A stretch of DNA of 64,000 nucleotides from Bacillota bacterium (lineage in GTDB: Bacteria; Bacillota; Clostridia; Lachnospirales; Lachnospiraceae), in assembly GCA_023414355.1 (NCBI GenBank), contig JAEZOB010000009.1:372001-436000 (forward strand), read 5' to 3'. The translations under genes and the position numbers were made by a program. Shown piece after piece: positions 1 to 8,206 of this stretch. The notes under the pieces were generated by a model that did not search any database, had not been told where the DNA came from, and worked only from the letters and a program-made list of their open reading frames with translations. Position 1 is the first letter of the stretch. Each line of letters starts with the position of its first letter.

Positions 1-861
1 CTGGTATTACAGGGTAAGCTGACTCCGGTATTTTTTGGCTCAGCGCTCACGAACTTCGGTGTGGAGACCTTCTTAAAGCGTTATCTAGCAATGACTACTT
101 CACCTTTGCCACGTCAATGTGCCGAGGGTGAAGTCGATCCGATTGCAAATGATTTTTCTGCCTTTGTATTTAAGATACAGGCTAATATGAATAAAGCGCA
201 CAGAGACAGGATTGCTTTCATGCGTATCTGTTCCGGTAAGTTTACTGCCGGTATGGAGGTTAATCATGTACAGGGCAATAAGAAGATCCGTCTCTCTCAG
301 CCGCAGCAGCTGATGGCGAGTGAAAGAACCATTATTGAGGAGGCTTATGCCGGGGATATCATCGGTGTATTTGATCCCGGGATCTTCTCGATCGGAGATA
401 CAATCTGTGCTCCTGATTTAAAGATTACCTATGAAGGCATCCCAACCTTCTCACCGGAGCATTTTGCCAAGGTCAGACAGGTAGATACCATGAAGAGAAA
501 GCAGTTTCTAAAGGGTATTTCCCAGATAGCTCAGGAGGGTGCAATCCAGATCTTCCAGGAGTACAACACTGGTATGGAGGAAATTATCGTCGGTGTTGTC
601 GGAACACTTCAATTCGATGTGCTTAAGTTCCGACTGGAGTCCGAATACGGTGTTGAGGTTCGTCTGGAACCACTGCCCTATGAGTATATTCGTTGGATTG
701 AGAATAAGAACATGGATGTCAGCAAGCTCGGAGTTTCCTCCGATACGAAGAAGGTGAAGGACTTAAAGGGAAATCCTTTGCTGTTATTCGTTCACAGCTG
801 GAGTATTCAGACAGCACTGGATCGGAATAAGGGCTTAGAATTATCAGAGTTCGGAAGATAG
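1..861 (+). CDS. prfC: Peptide chain release factor 3, C-terminal part (5' end outside window)
   Basis: This is the GTPase that recycles release factors RF1/RF2 from the ribosome after termination. The frame is open from base 1, so the gene enters from the left and its G domain is missing here. The first visible residues contain TPVFFGSALTNFGV, the RF3 signature at the end of the G domain. Domain II (around FMRICSGKFTAGM) and the RF3 C-terminal domain (around VGTLQFDVLKFRLESEYGVEV) follow. The C-terminus is complete. The Smr gene starts 17 bases after the stop, so the two are probably co-transcribed. Identification is confident from these motifs, although the Walker motifs cannot be seen. Confidence 0.95.
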   Translation: MVLQGKLTPVFFGSALTNFGVETFLKRYLAMTTSPLPRQCAEGEVDPIANDFSAFVFKIQANMNKAHRDRIAFMRICSGKFTAGMEVNHVQGNKKIRLSQPQQLMASERTIIEEAYAGDIIGVFDPGIFSIGDTICAPDLKITYEGIPTFSPEHFAKVRQVDTMKRKQFLKGISQIAQEGAIQIFQEYNTGMEEIIVGVVGTLQFDVLKFRLESEYGVEVRLEPLPYEYIRWIENKNMDVSKLGVSSDTKKVKDLKGNPLLLFVHSWSIQTALDRNKGLELSEFGR

Positions 862-878
862 TACAGAAGGTGATCGAT

Positions 879-1148
879 TTGAATAAATCAAAATGCAATA
901 CTGAGGGAAACGGCTTTATTGAGATTGATATACACGGTATGACCAAGTATCAAGCCAAACTATGTATCGACAGCCAATTAAAGAAAGCGAAGGGAAGTTT
1001 ATACAGAATTCGTATTATTCATGGGTATCAGGGCGGTACAGAGTTGAAGGATATGGTACGCAGGGAATATCAGAAACATCCTAAGGTACTGCGGCTTGAG
1101 ATAGGAATGAATCAGGGAAGTACAGAGCTTGTACTTCGGGAGATATAA
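879..1148 (+). CDS. Small Smr-domain protein (TTG start)
   Basis: A stand-alone Smr domain of about 89 residues, the fold found at the C-terminus of MutS2 and in small nucleases. The signature is visible as EIDIHGMTKYQA (the xDLHGxxxxxA motif) followed by RIIHGYQGG (the HGxG motif), so DNA or RNA nicking activity is possible; the substrate is unknown. A GTG at 870 is in frame, but it lies inside an extended Shine-Dalgarno sequence, AGAAGGTGATC (865-875). The TTG at 879 has ideal spacing to that site and is preferred. It follows prfC by 17 bases. Nothing indicates a specific role beyond the domain. Confidence 0.8.
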   Translation: MNKSKCNTEGNGFIEIDIHGMTKYQAKLCIDSQLKKAKGSLYRIRIIHGYQGGTELKDMVRREYQKHPKVLRLEIGMNQGSTELVLREI

Positions 1149-1157
1149 AATCAGAAA

Positions 1158-1368
1158 GAGGCTGTTTCAAAATAGTAATCGTAAAGAAAGTGAAAGGACT
1201 AGCATTCCCGTAATGCACTCTTTGGGAGACATACTGCTGAATTTGTGTGTGACAAGCGAACATTTATGTACGATTGTCGCATAAAATTCAGTAGTGTGTC
1301 TTCCGACGAGTGTGTGAGGGAAGCTAGTCCTTTTACTTTCTATATTACTGTTCTTTTGAAACAGCATC
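1158..1368. repeat. Long palindromic intergenic repeat, copy 1
   Basis: This stretch is a single imperfect inverted repeat with arms of about 100 bases. GAGGCTGTTTCAAAA at the left pairs with TTTTGAAACAGC at the right, and AAAGGACTAGC pairs with GCTAGTCCTTT. The centre lies near 1265. A near-identical copy occupies 33867-34078. It has no coding capacity of its own. It resembles a non-autonomous MITE or a hairpin-forming dispersed repeat. It ends only 8 bases from the sortase stop codon, so as RNA it could act as a terminator for both flanking genes. No clear target-site duplication was recognised. Confidence 0.85.
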
Positions 1369-1376
1369 TGTTTATT

Positions 1377-2072
1377 TCAGTCAACTGCAAGATGCGCTAC
1401 CAGAACATAACGCTTTGGCGCGGAACCGATATACTCAAACGGATAGCAGGTACTCACCGTTAGTGTAGCACGGGGCTTGGGTACGATGACAGTCCTGTCA
1501 TCCTTATCTACAATTCTGATTTTATCTACAATGTACTTATAATATCCCGCCTCGGTAGTAATAAACAGAGCATCACCCTGATCAACCTTACCAAGCTCCT
1601 GAAATATGGTGTTCCTGTGGCCGGACAGGACGCAGTTATCTTTTTCTCCGGGCAGTACACTTCCGGTATAATGACCGACGCCAAGATCCAGTTCATCCGT
1701 TCCGGTACCTTCATAGATAGGAAGAGTAAGATCAAGCTTCGGGATGGACAACTCGCCAAACCGTTCTCCTTGATCGGGCCGATTGATGTAAAGCAGTTGC
1801 GCTTTACTACCTGAAAGGGCTTGTTTCAATGTGGAAGCCCCAGTAGAAAGCATCGGACCGGACAGGAGGCTGCCACCCGGAAAGAAATCAGAACTGTCCT
1901 CCCGGGACAGTTCATTCGCATAGCTTTTAAGCGCATTCCGGCTTCTTGTAAAGTGATAGATATGATAGCTGACCAGCCATAGGCCGAGGATCATCAGCAG
2001 CAGGGCTGTCTGAAAGAAAAAACGGTATCTTTGGCCTTTGTATAAGCTACGATTGGATTTTATTCTTTTCAT
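1377..2072 (-). CDS. Class D-type sortase, membrane-anchored transpeptidase
   Basis: A 231-residue sortase that cleaves LPxTA-type sorting signals and attaches the surface protein to the cell wall. There is an N-terminal cytoplasmic stub, one membrane segment at about residues 17-38, then the extracellular sortase domain. Catalytic residues are visible: His152 in LSGHRNT, Cys209 in TLTVSTCYPF and Arg221 in APKRYVL. The start ATG has AGAAGG at the right distance and overlaps the end of the upstream surface-protein gene by 26 bases, so the pair is translated together. The neighbouring gene carries LPKTA, fitting a dedicated sortase-substrate pair. Class D is my assignment from size, the TLTVSTC context and the partner's motif. 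Confidence 0.88.
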   Translation of the reverse strand: MKRIKSNRSLYKGQRYRFFFQTALLLMILGLWLVSYHIYHFTRSRNALKSYANELSREDSSDFFPGGSLLSGPMLSTGASTLKQALSGSKAQLLYINRPDQGERFGELSIPKLDLTLPIYEGTGTDELDLGVGHYTGSVLPGEKDNCVLSGHRNTIFQELGKVDQGDALFITTEAGYYKYIVDKIRIVDKDDRTVIVPKPRATLTVSTCYPFEYIGSAPKRYVLVAHLAVD

Positions 2073-3150
2073 ACGCTGCCTTCTTCAATAACCATCCTCC
2101 TGTTATTAAAAGTAATAATCCGAGAGCTGTGCCGGGAAGATATGCGGCGGCTGTCTTTGGAAGCTTTCCGCCCTTTTCGGTCTTTGGTATGGAGGAGGTG
2201 CCGGACGAAGTTGTCATCTGCTCAGTTTCATGAAGGGCCGAACCGAACTCCTCCGAAGCCAGATCCAAATTACTGAAGAGAGTTTTAAGCTGATCATGAT
2301 CTATGATAATATCAGCCAAAGGACTTAAGGCAGTGTTGGAGAGGACTATCTTTAGATCATCGGTGAGAAAGTCGCCTTTTTGTAAGGCATCCTCAATTGT
2401 CAGCGGAGTCTCCGTACCATTCTTTAACTCAGAGAACTTCGCCTGAAGCTGGAACAGAGAGAAGAAATCTCGAAACCAGTCTGCAAAAAGGGAAGCCTGC
2501 TCGTTCGTCATTGTTTGTACATTGATATCTGATAAGGCTTCCAGCCTGCTCTGCAGTTCTTTCATTTTCGCAAGGAAGAGTGGGTCTGAGAAATAATCCT
2601 CCATCGAAGCCATATGATCGGATAGCTTTTGGATTTCCTGATCTGATAAATCGATGGATGTCAAAAAGTCCATAAGAGTCGCTTCGTCAAAAACCGGTGC
2701 GTTGGCCGATGCCTCTGTATCAGAAGGGGTCCCTGTTACAACAGGAGCCGAGTCGGTGCTATAGTAATACACTGCGAAGTCCAGTTCATCCAGAAAGACA
2801 TAATCAGTAAGCTCCTCACCATAGTCGGCAAGCAGCTGCTGAAGTTCCGGCAATGTGAGATGATAGGTATCCAGGATACTTTTCAGGTTACCATAATCCG
2901 ATTGAATCACCTCACCGAAATAATCCCTTACCTCATCGATATTTTTAAAATCTGAGAAATCCTGGCCAACCGCGTCCATGGATGCCTCCAACATCTCTTT
3001 GGTTACTTCGAAGCCACGTACGGTACTAATCTCATTCAGATATTGTGTCAGTACCTGATTAAAATCAGGTACTTCTGCTGCATAAACAGCTTTAGGAAAT
3101 GTTCCGATGAGAAGTAACAGAGAGAGGAATAGGACCCCAAGCTTTTTCAT
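2047..3150 (-). CDS. Acidic surface protein with LPKTA sorting signal (sortase substrate)
   Basis: A secreted wall-anchored protein of 367 residues. A signal peptide (MKKLGVLFLSLLLLIG, cleavage near AYA/AE) is followed by an acidic extracellular region. Two related segments are visible, one with LPELQQLLADYGEEL and one around QEIQKLSDHM. The C-terminus is a sorting signal: LPKTA at about residue 330, a hydrophobic stretch and a basic tail (KKAAYEKNK). An ATG 15 bases upstream overlaps the GGAGGAG ribosome site, so 3150 is the better start. It matches what I know of the 'processed acidic surface protein' type encoded beside a class D sortase in Firmicutes. Its function at the cell surface is unknown. 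Confidence 0.85.
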   Translation of the reverse strand: MKKLGVLFLSLLLLIGTFPKAVYAAEVPDFNQVLTQYLNEISTVRGFEVTKEMLEASMDAVGQDFSDFKNIDEVRDYFGEVIQSDYGNLKSILDTYHLTLPELQQLLADYGEELTDYVFLDELDFAVYYYSTDSAPVVTGTPSDTEASANAPVFDEATLMDFLTSIDLSDQEIQKLSDHMASMEDYFSDPLFLAKMKELQSRLEALSDINVQTMTNEQASLFADWFRDFFSLFQLQAKFSELKNGTETPLTIEDALQKGDFLTDDLKIVLSNTALSPLADIIIDHDQLKTLFSNLDLASEEFGSALHETEQMTTSSGTSSIPKTEKGGKLPKTAAAYLPGTALGLLLLITGGWLLKKAAYEKNKIQS

Positions 3151-3345
3151 GATAATCTCCTCCATAATTTATTGTCATACCCTATAGTAGAATCTTCAGA
3201 CATGTGTAATGATTATATAATGGGCAAGGAGCCCTTACTATACGTGAAGTACTGCTAATTCTGGATAAATCTGAAATGATCGATATTTCATTAGTTGAAA
3301 TTTATGTTTATCATCATCAAAAATCAGAAATTCTCTCTTTCTCTA

Positions 3346-3388
3346 TTGACGAATATTTTTGATTTGATATAATGTTAGCATACTAACA
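3346..3388 (+). promoter_or_regulatory. marR promoter with overlapping operator palindrome
   Basis: A sigma-A promoter with TTGACG (3346-3351), 16 bases, then TATAAT (3368-3373). It is followed directly by TGTTAG-CATA-CTAACA (3373-3388), a perfect 6-bp inverted repeat with a 4-base centre. That size and position are typical of MarR operators, so autorepression of the downstream regulator is likely. Confidence 0.75.
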
Positions 3389-3410
3389 ATTTAGAAAGGA
3401 ACACTTTAAA

Positions 3411-3860
3411 TTGGCAAATGAACAGGAAGGACCCAATAAAGATAAAGTCGGATATGAGATCAAAACTTTATCTAATCTGATTAAGCGAAGGATTGATAAC
3501 TCTGCAGTTTTTTCAGAGGAAGTGACAGGAATGCACGGCTGGATAATCGGTTTTTTGTATCATAACCGAGACAAACGGGATATCTTCCAGCGGGATATCG
3601 AAGCAGAATTCTCGATACGAAGATCGACCGTAACCGGAATACTTCAGCTGATGGAGAAGAATAATCTAATTCGGCGTGAACCGGTGGAGTATGATGCCCG
3701 TCTTAAGAAGCTGGTACTGACTCCGAGAGCGATCGAGATCCACGAGGCAATTCATAAGGAATTAGATAACCTTGAGCAACAACTTAGTAAGGACTTAACG
3801 AAGGAGGAATTGTCAGCATTCTTTAAGGTGATAAGAAAAATGCGGAAAAACATTGAGTAA
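3411..3860 (+). CDS. MarR-family transcriptional regulator (TTG start)
   Basis: A winged-helix regulator of 149 residues. The DNA-binding helix region is RDIEAEFSIRRSTVTGILQLMEKNNLIRREPVEYDARLKKLVLT, followed by the terminal dimerisation helix. The TTG start at 3411 has AGAAAGGA about 10 bases upstream. The gene is followed by two ABC exporter genes, a common arrangement in which a MarR repressor controls a multidrug exporter. It probably represses itself through the palindrome on its own promoter and may also act on the exporter, where the same half-sites recur at 3900-3928. The ligand is unknown. Confidence 0.9.
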   Translation: MANEQEGPNKDKVGYEIKTLSNLIKRRIDNSAVFSEEVTGMHGWIIGFLYHNRDKRDIFQRDIEAEFSIRRSTVTGILQLMEKNNLIRREPVEYDARLKKLVLTPRAIEIHEAIHKELDNLEQQLSKDLTKEELSAFFKVIRKMRKNIE

Positions 3861-3899
3861 ATGCCGACCTTTCAGGGCGGCATTTACTTACGGGATTAT

Positions 3900-3928
3900 G
3901 TTAGCAGCCTTACAATTAGGAAGCTAAC
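3900..3928. promoter_or_regulatory. Possible second MarR site (GTTAGC...GCTAAC)
   Basis: GTTAGC (3900-3905) and GCTAAC (3923-3928) repeat the half-sites of the marR operator as an inverted pair, but with a 17-base spacer instead of 4. It lies between marR and the exporter genes. A binding role is inferred only from the shared half-sites. Confidence 0.4.
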
Positions 3929-3949
3929 CTGAAAAAGTATCAGTAAGGT

Positions 3950-4069
3950 GATTAAAGTTTCAAAAGCACCATAGGTGCTTTTCGGATAGAATGCATTGCT
4001 ATGCAAGCTTGCTTGCAATAGTAATATATTCTATTCGAAAAACATGTGCAACATTTTGAAACTTTAATC
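3950..4069. repeat. Cruciform intergenic element, copy A
   Basis: A 120-base structured element. An outer stem GATTAAAGTTTCAAAA/TTTTGAAACTTTAATC encloses a small hairpin GCACC-ATA-GGTGC (about 3966-3978), a long inner stem (GATAGAAT with ATTCTATTC) capped by a GCAAGCTTGCTTGC region, and a second small hairpin (ATGT-GCA-ACAT, about 4043-4053). It has the same skeleton, in the opposite orientation, as the elements at 15405-15594 and 22325-22437. It lies between marR and the exporter genes. Confidence 0.75.
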
Positions 4070-4104
4070 TGTAGATATAACTAGAGTTGGAGGTTTAAAT
4101 TGAT

Positions 4105-5841
4105 ATGATTAAGAAATTGTCAAGATGTATCGGGGAGTATAAGAAGGAAACGATCCTTGCACCTTTACTTGTGATACTGGAAGTGGTTATGGAGGTACTG
4201 ATTCCACTTTTGATGGTGAATTTGATTGACCAGGGGATCAATCAGGGAGACATGAAGGTGATTGTGAGATATGGCATAATTCTAATCTGCTTAGGGATGG
4301 TGTCGATGTGTTTTGGTGCAGGTTCCGGCTGGGTTGCGGCCAATGCTGCGGCCGGATTTTCAAAGAATCTGAGGAAATCCATGTTTTATAAGGTGCAGGA
4401 TTATTCCTTTTCCAATATTGATCATTTTTCAACAGCAAGTATTGTAACAAGATTGACTACCGACGTTACAAATGTACAGAACTCCTTTCAGATGATCATA
4501 CGAATTGCAGTAAGAGCTCCGATCATGATGATATTTTCGCTGATCATGGCCTTTTCTATCAACCGTAAGCTTTCTCTGATGTTCCTGGCTGTGATCCCGT
4601 TTCTTGGAGCGGGACTTTATCTGGTATTTAGACAGGCACATCCGGTCTTTGTACGTGTCTTCAAGACCTACGACAAGTTGAATAATGTCGTACAGGAGAA
4701 TCTGCGCGGAATTCGAGTGGTAAAATCCTTCGTACGTGAGGATTATGAAACAGAAAAGTTCAGTAAAGTGTCAGGCAGTATTTTCAGCGATTTTTCTAAA
4801 GCAGAGAAAATTCTTGCTTTTAACAGTCCCTTGATGCAGACCTCGGTATATGCCTGTATGCTGCTGCTTTCCTGGTTTGCAGCAAAGATGATCATAGGCG
4901 GCTCTATGACAACAGGAGAGCTGACCAGCCTTATTACCTATGTGATGCAGATCTTGATCAGCCTTATGATGCTGTCCATGGTATTTGTTATGATCACAAT
5001 TTCTAAGACATCTGCAGAGAGAATAATCGAAATTCTTGATGAGGAGAGCGATATACATAATAACGGGAAACCGATGCTGGAGGTAAAAAGCGGAGAGATC
5101 ATCTTTGATCAAGTTAGCTTCAGTTATACGAAGGATAAGAATAAATTGTGCTTAAGCAATATTAATTTGGAAATCAAATCAGGAGAAACAGTAGGAATTA
5201 TCGGAGGCACCGGCAGCTCGAAATCCAGTCTGGTGCAATTAATCCCCAGATTATATGATGTAACGGAAGGAACGGTTTTCGTTGGAGGAGCAGATGTTCG
5301 CGATTATGATATCAAAACACTGAGAAATGAAGTTGCTATGGTACTTCAGAAGAATGTTCTTTTCTCCGGTACCATTAAGGAGAACTTAAGTTGGGGCAAT
5401 GAGAATGCTGACGAAGAAGAGATGATACGGGTATGCCGTTTGGCTCAGGCGGATGAATTTATCCGTGATTTTCCCGAGGGGTATGATACCTTCATTGAAC
5501 AGGGAGGAGCGAATGTTTCTGGCGGTCAGAAGCAACGTTTATGTATTGCAAGGGCACTTCTGAAAAAACCGAAGATATTGATCCTGGATGATTCCACCAG
5601 TGCTGTGGATACAAAGACAGATGCAATGATTCGCAAAGCATTCATGGAGGAGATACCGGATACAACCAAGATTATTATAGCTCAGCGTATCTCTTCGATT
5701 GAACACGCAGATAAGATTATTATCCTGGATAATGGTAAAGTCAATGCGGTCGGTACCCATGAGGAATTGTTTAAGAGCAATCCTATTTATCAGGAAGTAT
5801 ATCATTCTCAGGTGAAGGGAGAGAATCAACATGCAGAATAA
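4105..5841 (+). CDS. ABC exporter, permease-ATPase half with degenerate catalytic site
   Basis: A type IV ABC exporter half-transporter of 578 residues, with six membrane segments in about residues 15-315 followed by the ATPase domain. Walker A is GGTGSSKS (367-374), where the usual second glycine before lysine is serine. The signature is NVSGGQKQR. The Walker B region reads ILILDDSTSA, so Asp496 replaces the catalytic glutamate. That substitution is typical of one subunit of a heterodimeric exporter. It overlaps the next half-transporter by 11 bases, and together they should form one multidrug or peptide exporter. The MarR gene upstream suggests drug- or stress-induced expression. The substrate is unknown. 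Confidence 0.92.
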   Translation: MIKKLSRCIGEYKKETILAPLLVILEVVMEVLIPLLMVNLIDQGINQGDMKVIVRYGIILICLGMVSMCFGAGSGWVAANAAAGFSKNLRKSMFYKVQDYSFSNIDHFSTASIVTRLTTDVTNVQNSFQMIIRIAVRAPIMMIFSLIMAFSINRKLSLMFLAVIPFLGAGLYLVFRQAHPVFVRVFKTYDKLNNVVQENLRGIRVVKSFVREDYETEKFSKVSGSIFSDFSKAEKILAFNSPLMQTSVYACMLLLSWFAAKMIIGGSMTTGELTSLITYVMQILISLMMLSMVFVMITISKTSAERIIEILDEESDIHNNGKPMLEVKSGEIIFDQVSFSYTKDKNKLCLSNINLEIKSGETVGIIGGTGSSKSSLVQLIPRLYDVTEGTVFVGGADVRDYDIKTLRNEVAMVLQKNVLFSGTIKENLSWGNENADEEEMIRVCRLAQADEFIRDFPEGYDTFIEQGGANVSGGQKQRLCIARALLKKPKILILDDSTSAVDTKTDAMIRKAFMEEIPDTTKIIIAQRISSIEHADKIIILDNGKVNAVGTHEELFKSNPIYQEVYHSQVKGENQHAE

Positions 5842-7702
5842 GAAGAAAAGAGTAAATGGGAAGACAGTCAAACGTCTTCTTGCTTATCTGTGGAGTGGAT
5901 ATAAGATTACCTTTTCCCTGGTACTGATCTGTATCGTCATCAGTGCATTGGCAGGAGTAATGGGTTCAAAGTTCATACAGATTCTGATCGACGACTATAT
6001 TAATCCTCTGATGGTTTCAGAGAATCCGGAGTTCGGAGGGTTGATCCGAGCACTTTTGATCATGGCGTGTATTTACGTTGCGGGAATACTCGCAACCTTC
6101 TTCTATAACCGTCTGATGGTAGTGATTTCACAGGGAGTTCAGAAGAAAATCCGTGACGAGATGTTTTGCAGAATGCAGAAGCTTCCGATCAAATATTTTG
6201 ATACCCATGCGCATGGAGATATCATGAGCAGATATACCAATGATACGGATACCTTGAGGCAGATGCTATCCCAAAGTATCCCTCAGACTTTTTCTTCTAT
6301 CATTTCCATTGTATTTGTATTCGTTGTCATGATTACCACCAGCGTCTATCTGACCGCACTCGTGCTTATCACAGTGTTTGTGATGCTGAGGATTGCTAAG
6401 CTGATTACCGGCAGATGTGGTGCTTACTTCAGAAATCAGCAGGAAGCGCTTGGTAAGATGAACGGCTACATAGAGGAAATGATTCACGGACAGAAGGTGG
6501 TCAAGGTGTTTTGCCATGAGGATAAGTCCAAAGAGCAGTTTAATGAGTTGAACGAGGCTCTGCGTGCCAATGCTGCGCAGGCAAACCGTTATGCAAATAT
6601 CCTGATGCCTGTGATGGGTAATATCGGCAATCTTCTCTATGTATTGATTGCATTGGTGGGAGGAATTCTTGCTATCAACGGGATCGGTGGTCTTACGCTG
6701 GGTATGATTGCTGCTTTCCTGCAATTAAGTAAAAGCTTCACCATGCCTGTCAGTCAGATTTCCCAGCAGATCAACTCAATCGTCATGGCCCTGGCTGGCG
6801 CTGAGCGTATCTTTACATTGATGGATGAGGAGCCGGAGCAGGATGAGGGATATGTGACGCTCGTCAATGCAAAATTTGAGGGCGAGAAGCTTGTGGAAAC
6901 CACAGAGCACACTGGCATCTGGGCCTGGAAGCACCCACATGCCGATCAAACAGTTACCTATACAAAGCTGACCGGCGATGTACGTTTTTACGATGTAGAT
7001 TTTGCATATGTAGAAGGTAAAAGTGTGCTGCATGAGGTTAGTCTCTATGCTCAGCCGGGAGAGAAGATAGCCTTTGTCGGATCTACCGGAGCCGGAAAAA
7101 CAACAATTACAAACCTGATCAATCGTTTTTATGATATAGCCGACGGTAAGATCCGCTATGATGGAATTAATATTAATAAAATCAAGAAAGCAGACCTGCG
7201 TCGTTCCCTGGGAATAGTGTTACAGGATACCAGTCTGTTCTCAGGTACTGTCAAAGAGAATATCCGTTATGGTAAGCTGGATGCTACTGAGGAAGAAATC
7301 CAGGAAGCAGCCAGAATTGCAAATGCGCATGATTTCATTGTTCGCCTTCCCAAGGGCTACGAAACGGACCTGTCCGGAGACGGTGCAAGCCTGTCGCAGG
7401 GCCAGAAGCAGTTATTATCTATTGCACGGGCAGCTGTAGCAGATCCGCCGGTCATGATACTCGATGAAGCTACTTCAAGTATTGATACCCGAACCGAAGC
7501 AATTGTACAACGCGGAATGGACAGTCTGATGAAGGGACGAACTGTTTTTGTCATCGCACACCGTTTATCTACAGTGCAGAATTCCGATGCCATTATTGTA
7601 CTGGAATTGGGACGTATCATTGAACGGGGCAGTCATGAGAAACTGATCAATGATAAGGGCAGGTATTATCAGCTCTATACCGGAGCCTTTGAAATGGACT
7701 GA
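5831..7702 (+). CDS. ABC exporter, permease-ATPase half with intact catalytic site
   Basis: The partner of the preceding gene, 623 residues. Six membrane segments occupy about residues 17-320. An insertion of about 40 residues (LVETTEHTGIWAWKHPHADQ) precedes the ATPase domain and is a common feature of this subfamily. Walker A is GSTGAGKT (417-424), the signature is SLSQGQKQ, and Walker B with the catalytic glutamate is MILDEATSS (Glu546). This subunit supplies the ATPase-competent residues, whereas the partner has Asp at the equivalent position. The start ATG overlaps the preceding gene and has GGGAGAG upstream, so the two are translationally coupled. Confidence 0.93.
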   Translation: MQNKKKRVNGKTVKRLLAYLWSGYKITFSLVLICIVISALAGVMGSKFIQILIDDYINPLMVSENPEFGGLIRALLIMACIYVAGILATFFYNRLMVVISQGVQKKIRDEMFCRMQKLPIKYFDTHAHGDIMSRYTNDTDTLRQMLSQSIPQTFSSIISIVFVFVVMITTSVYLTALVLITVFVMLRIAKLITGRCGAYFRNQQEALGKMNGYIEEMIHGQKVVKVFCHEDKSKEQFNELNEALRANAAQANRYANILMPVMGNIGNLLYVLIALVGGILAINGIGGLTLGMIAAFLQLSKSFTMPVSQISQQINSIVMALAGAERIFTLMDEEPEQDEGYVTLVNAKFEGEKLVETTEHTGIWAWKHPHADQTVTYTKLTGDVRFYDVDFAYVEGKSVLHEVSLYAQPGEKIAFVGSTGAGKTTITNLINRFYDIADGKIRYDGININKIKKADLRRSLGIVLQDTSLFSGTVKENIRYGKLDATEEEIQEAARIANAHDFIVRLPKGYETDLSGDGASLSQGQKQLLSIARAAVADPPVMILDEATSSIDTRTEAIVQRGMDSLMKGRTVFVIAHRLSTVQNSDAIIVLELGRIIERGSHEKLINDKGRYYQLYTGAFEMD

Positions 7703-7798
7703 TATTCTGCAGAAAATAGCGGTGGTAAAGAGTTGGTATTTTTGCTATAATGAAAGTATCGTTAATTACTACAACATTTTGATTAAGGAGAGGAAGCT

Positions 7799-8035
7799 AT
7801 GAAGGTAACGAATATAACCAATATTGATGCATTTTTTAAAGTCATTGATGCTTGCTCGGGTAAGGTAGAACTGGTTACAAACGAAGGAGACAGATTGAAT
7901 TTGAAATCCAAGCTTTCCCAATATGTTGCACTGGCGAATGTATTCTCGGATGGCAAGATTGACGAGCTGGAGCTTGTAGCCTATGAGAAGGAAGATGTAC
8001 AGAAACTTATTAATTTTATGTATAACGGTATGTAA
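7799..8035 (+). CDS. Small protein of unknown function, 78 residues
   Basis: A short acidic soluble protein (MKVTNITNIDAFFKVIDACS...). It has no membrane segment and no motif I can name. The ribosome site AAGGAGAGG is strong and a TATAAT at 7746-7751 lies upstream. A rho-independent terminator follows the stop, so it is probably its own transcription unit. The composition and the secondary-structure pattern (an alpha/beta start, then helices) look like a real protein. I cannot assign a function. Confidence 0.75.
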   Translation: MKVTNITNIDAFFKVIDACSGKVELVTNEGDRLNLKSKLSQYVALANVFSDGKIDELELVAYEKEDVQKLINFMYNGM

Positions 8036-8051
8036 TCATTGAAGGTATTGC

Positions 8052-8088
8052 AAGAGCCCTTAGGAATTTCTTAAGTGGCTCTTTTTTT
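8052..8088 (+). terminator. Rho-independent terminator
   Basis: AAGAGCC (8052-8058) pairs with GGCTCTT (8077-8083), with an inner CTTA/TTAAG pairing, and a run of T follows. It terminates the 78-residue gene. Confidence 0.9.
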
Positions 8089-8206
8089 CGATATTTTTAC
8101 CTTGGCAAAGATACGGTTTTTTTGTTTATGATTGCCAAATCAGTCGGATAATAATATAATATATGTTATATTACGATTAAATTAATTTTTGTGGGGAGTT
8201 GGTTTT

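Noticed and set aside
1158..1368. Insertion sequence with transposase at the palindromic repeat
   Set aside because: No frame in either copy encodes a transposase; the length and palindromic form fit a non-autonomous element only.
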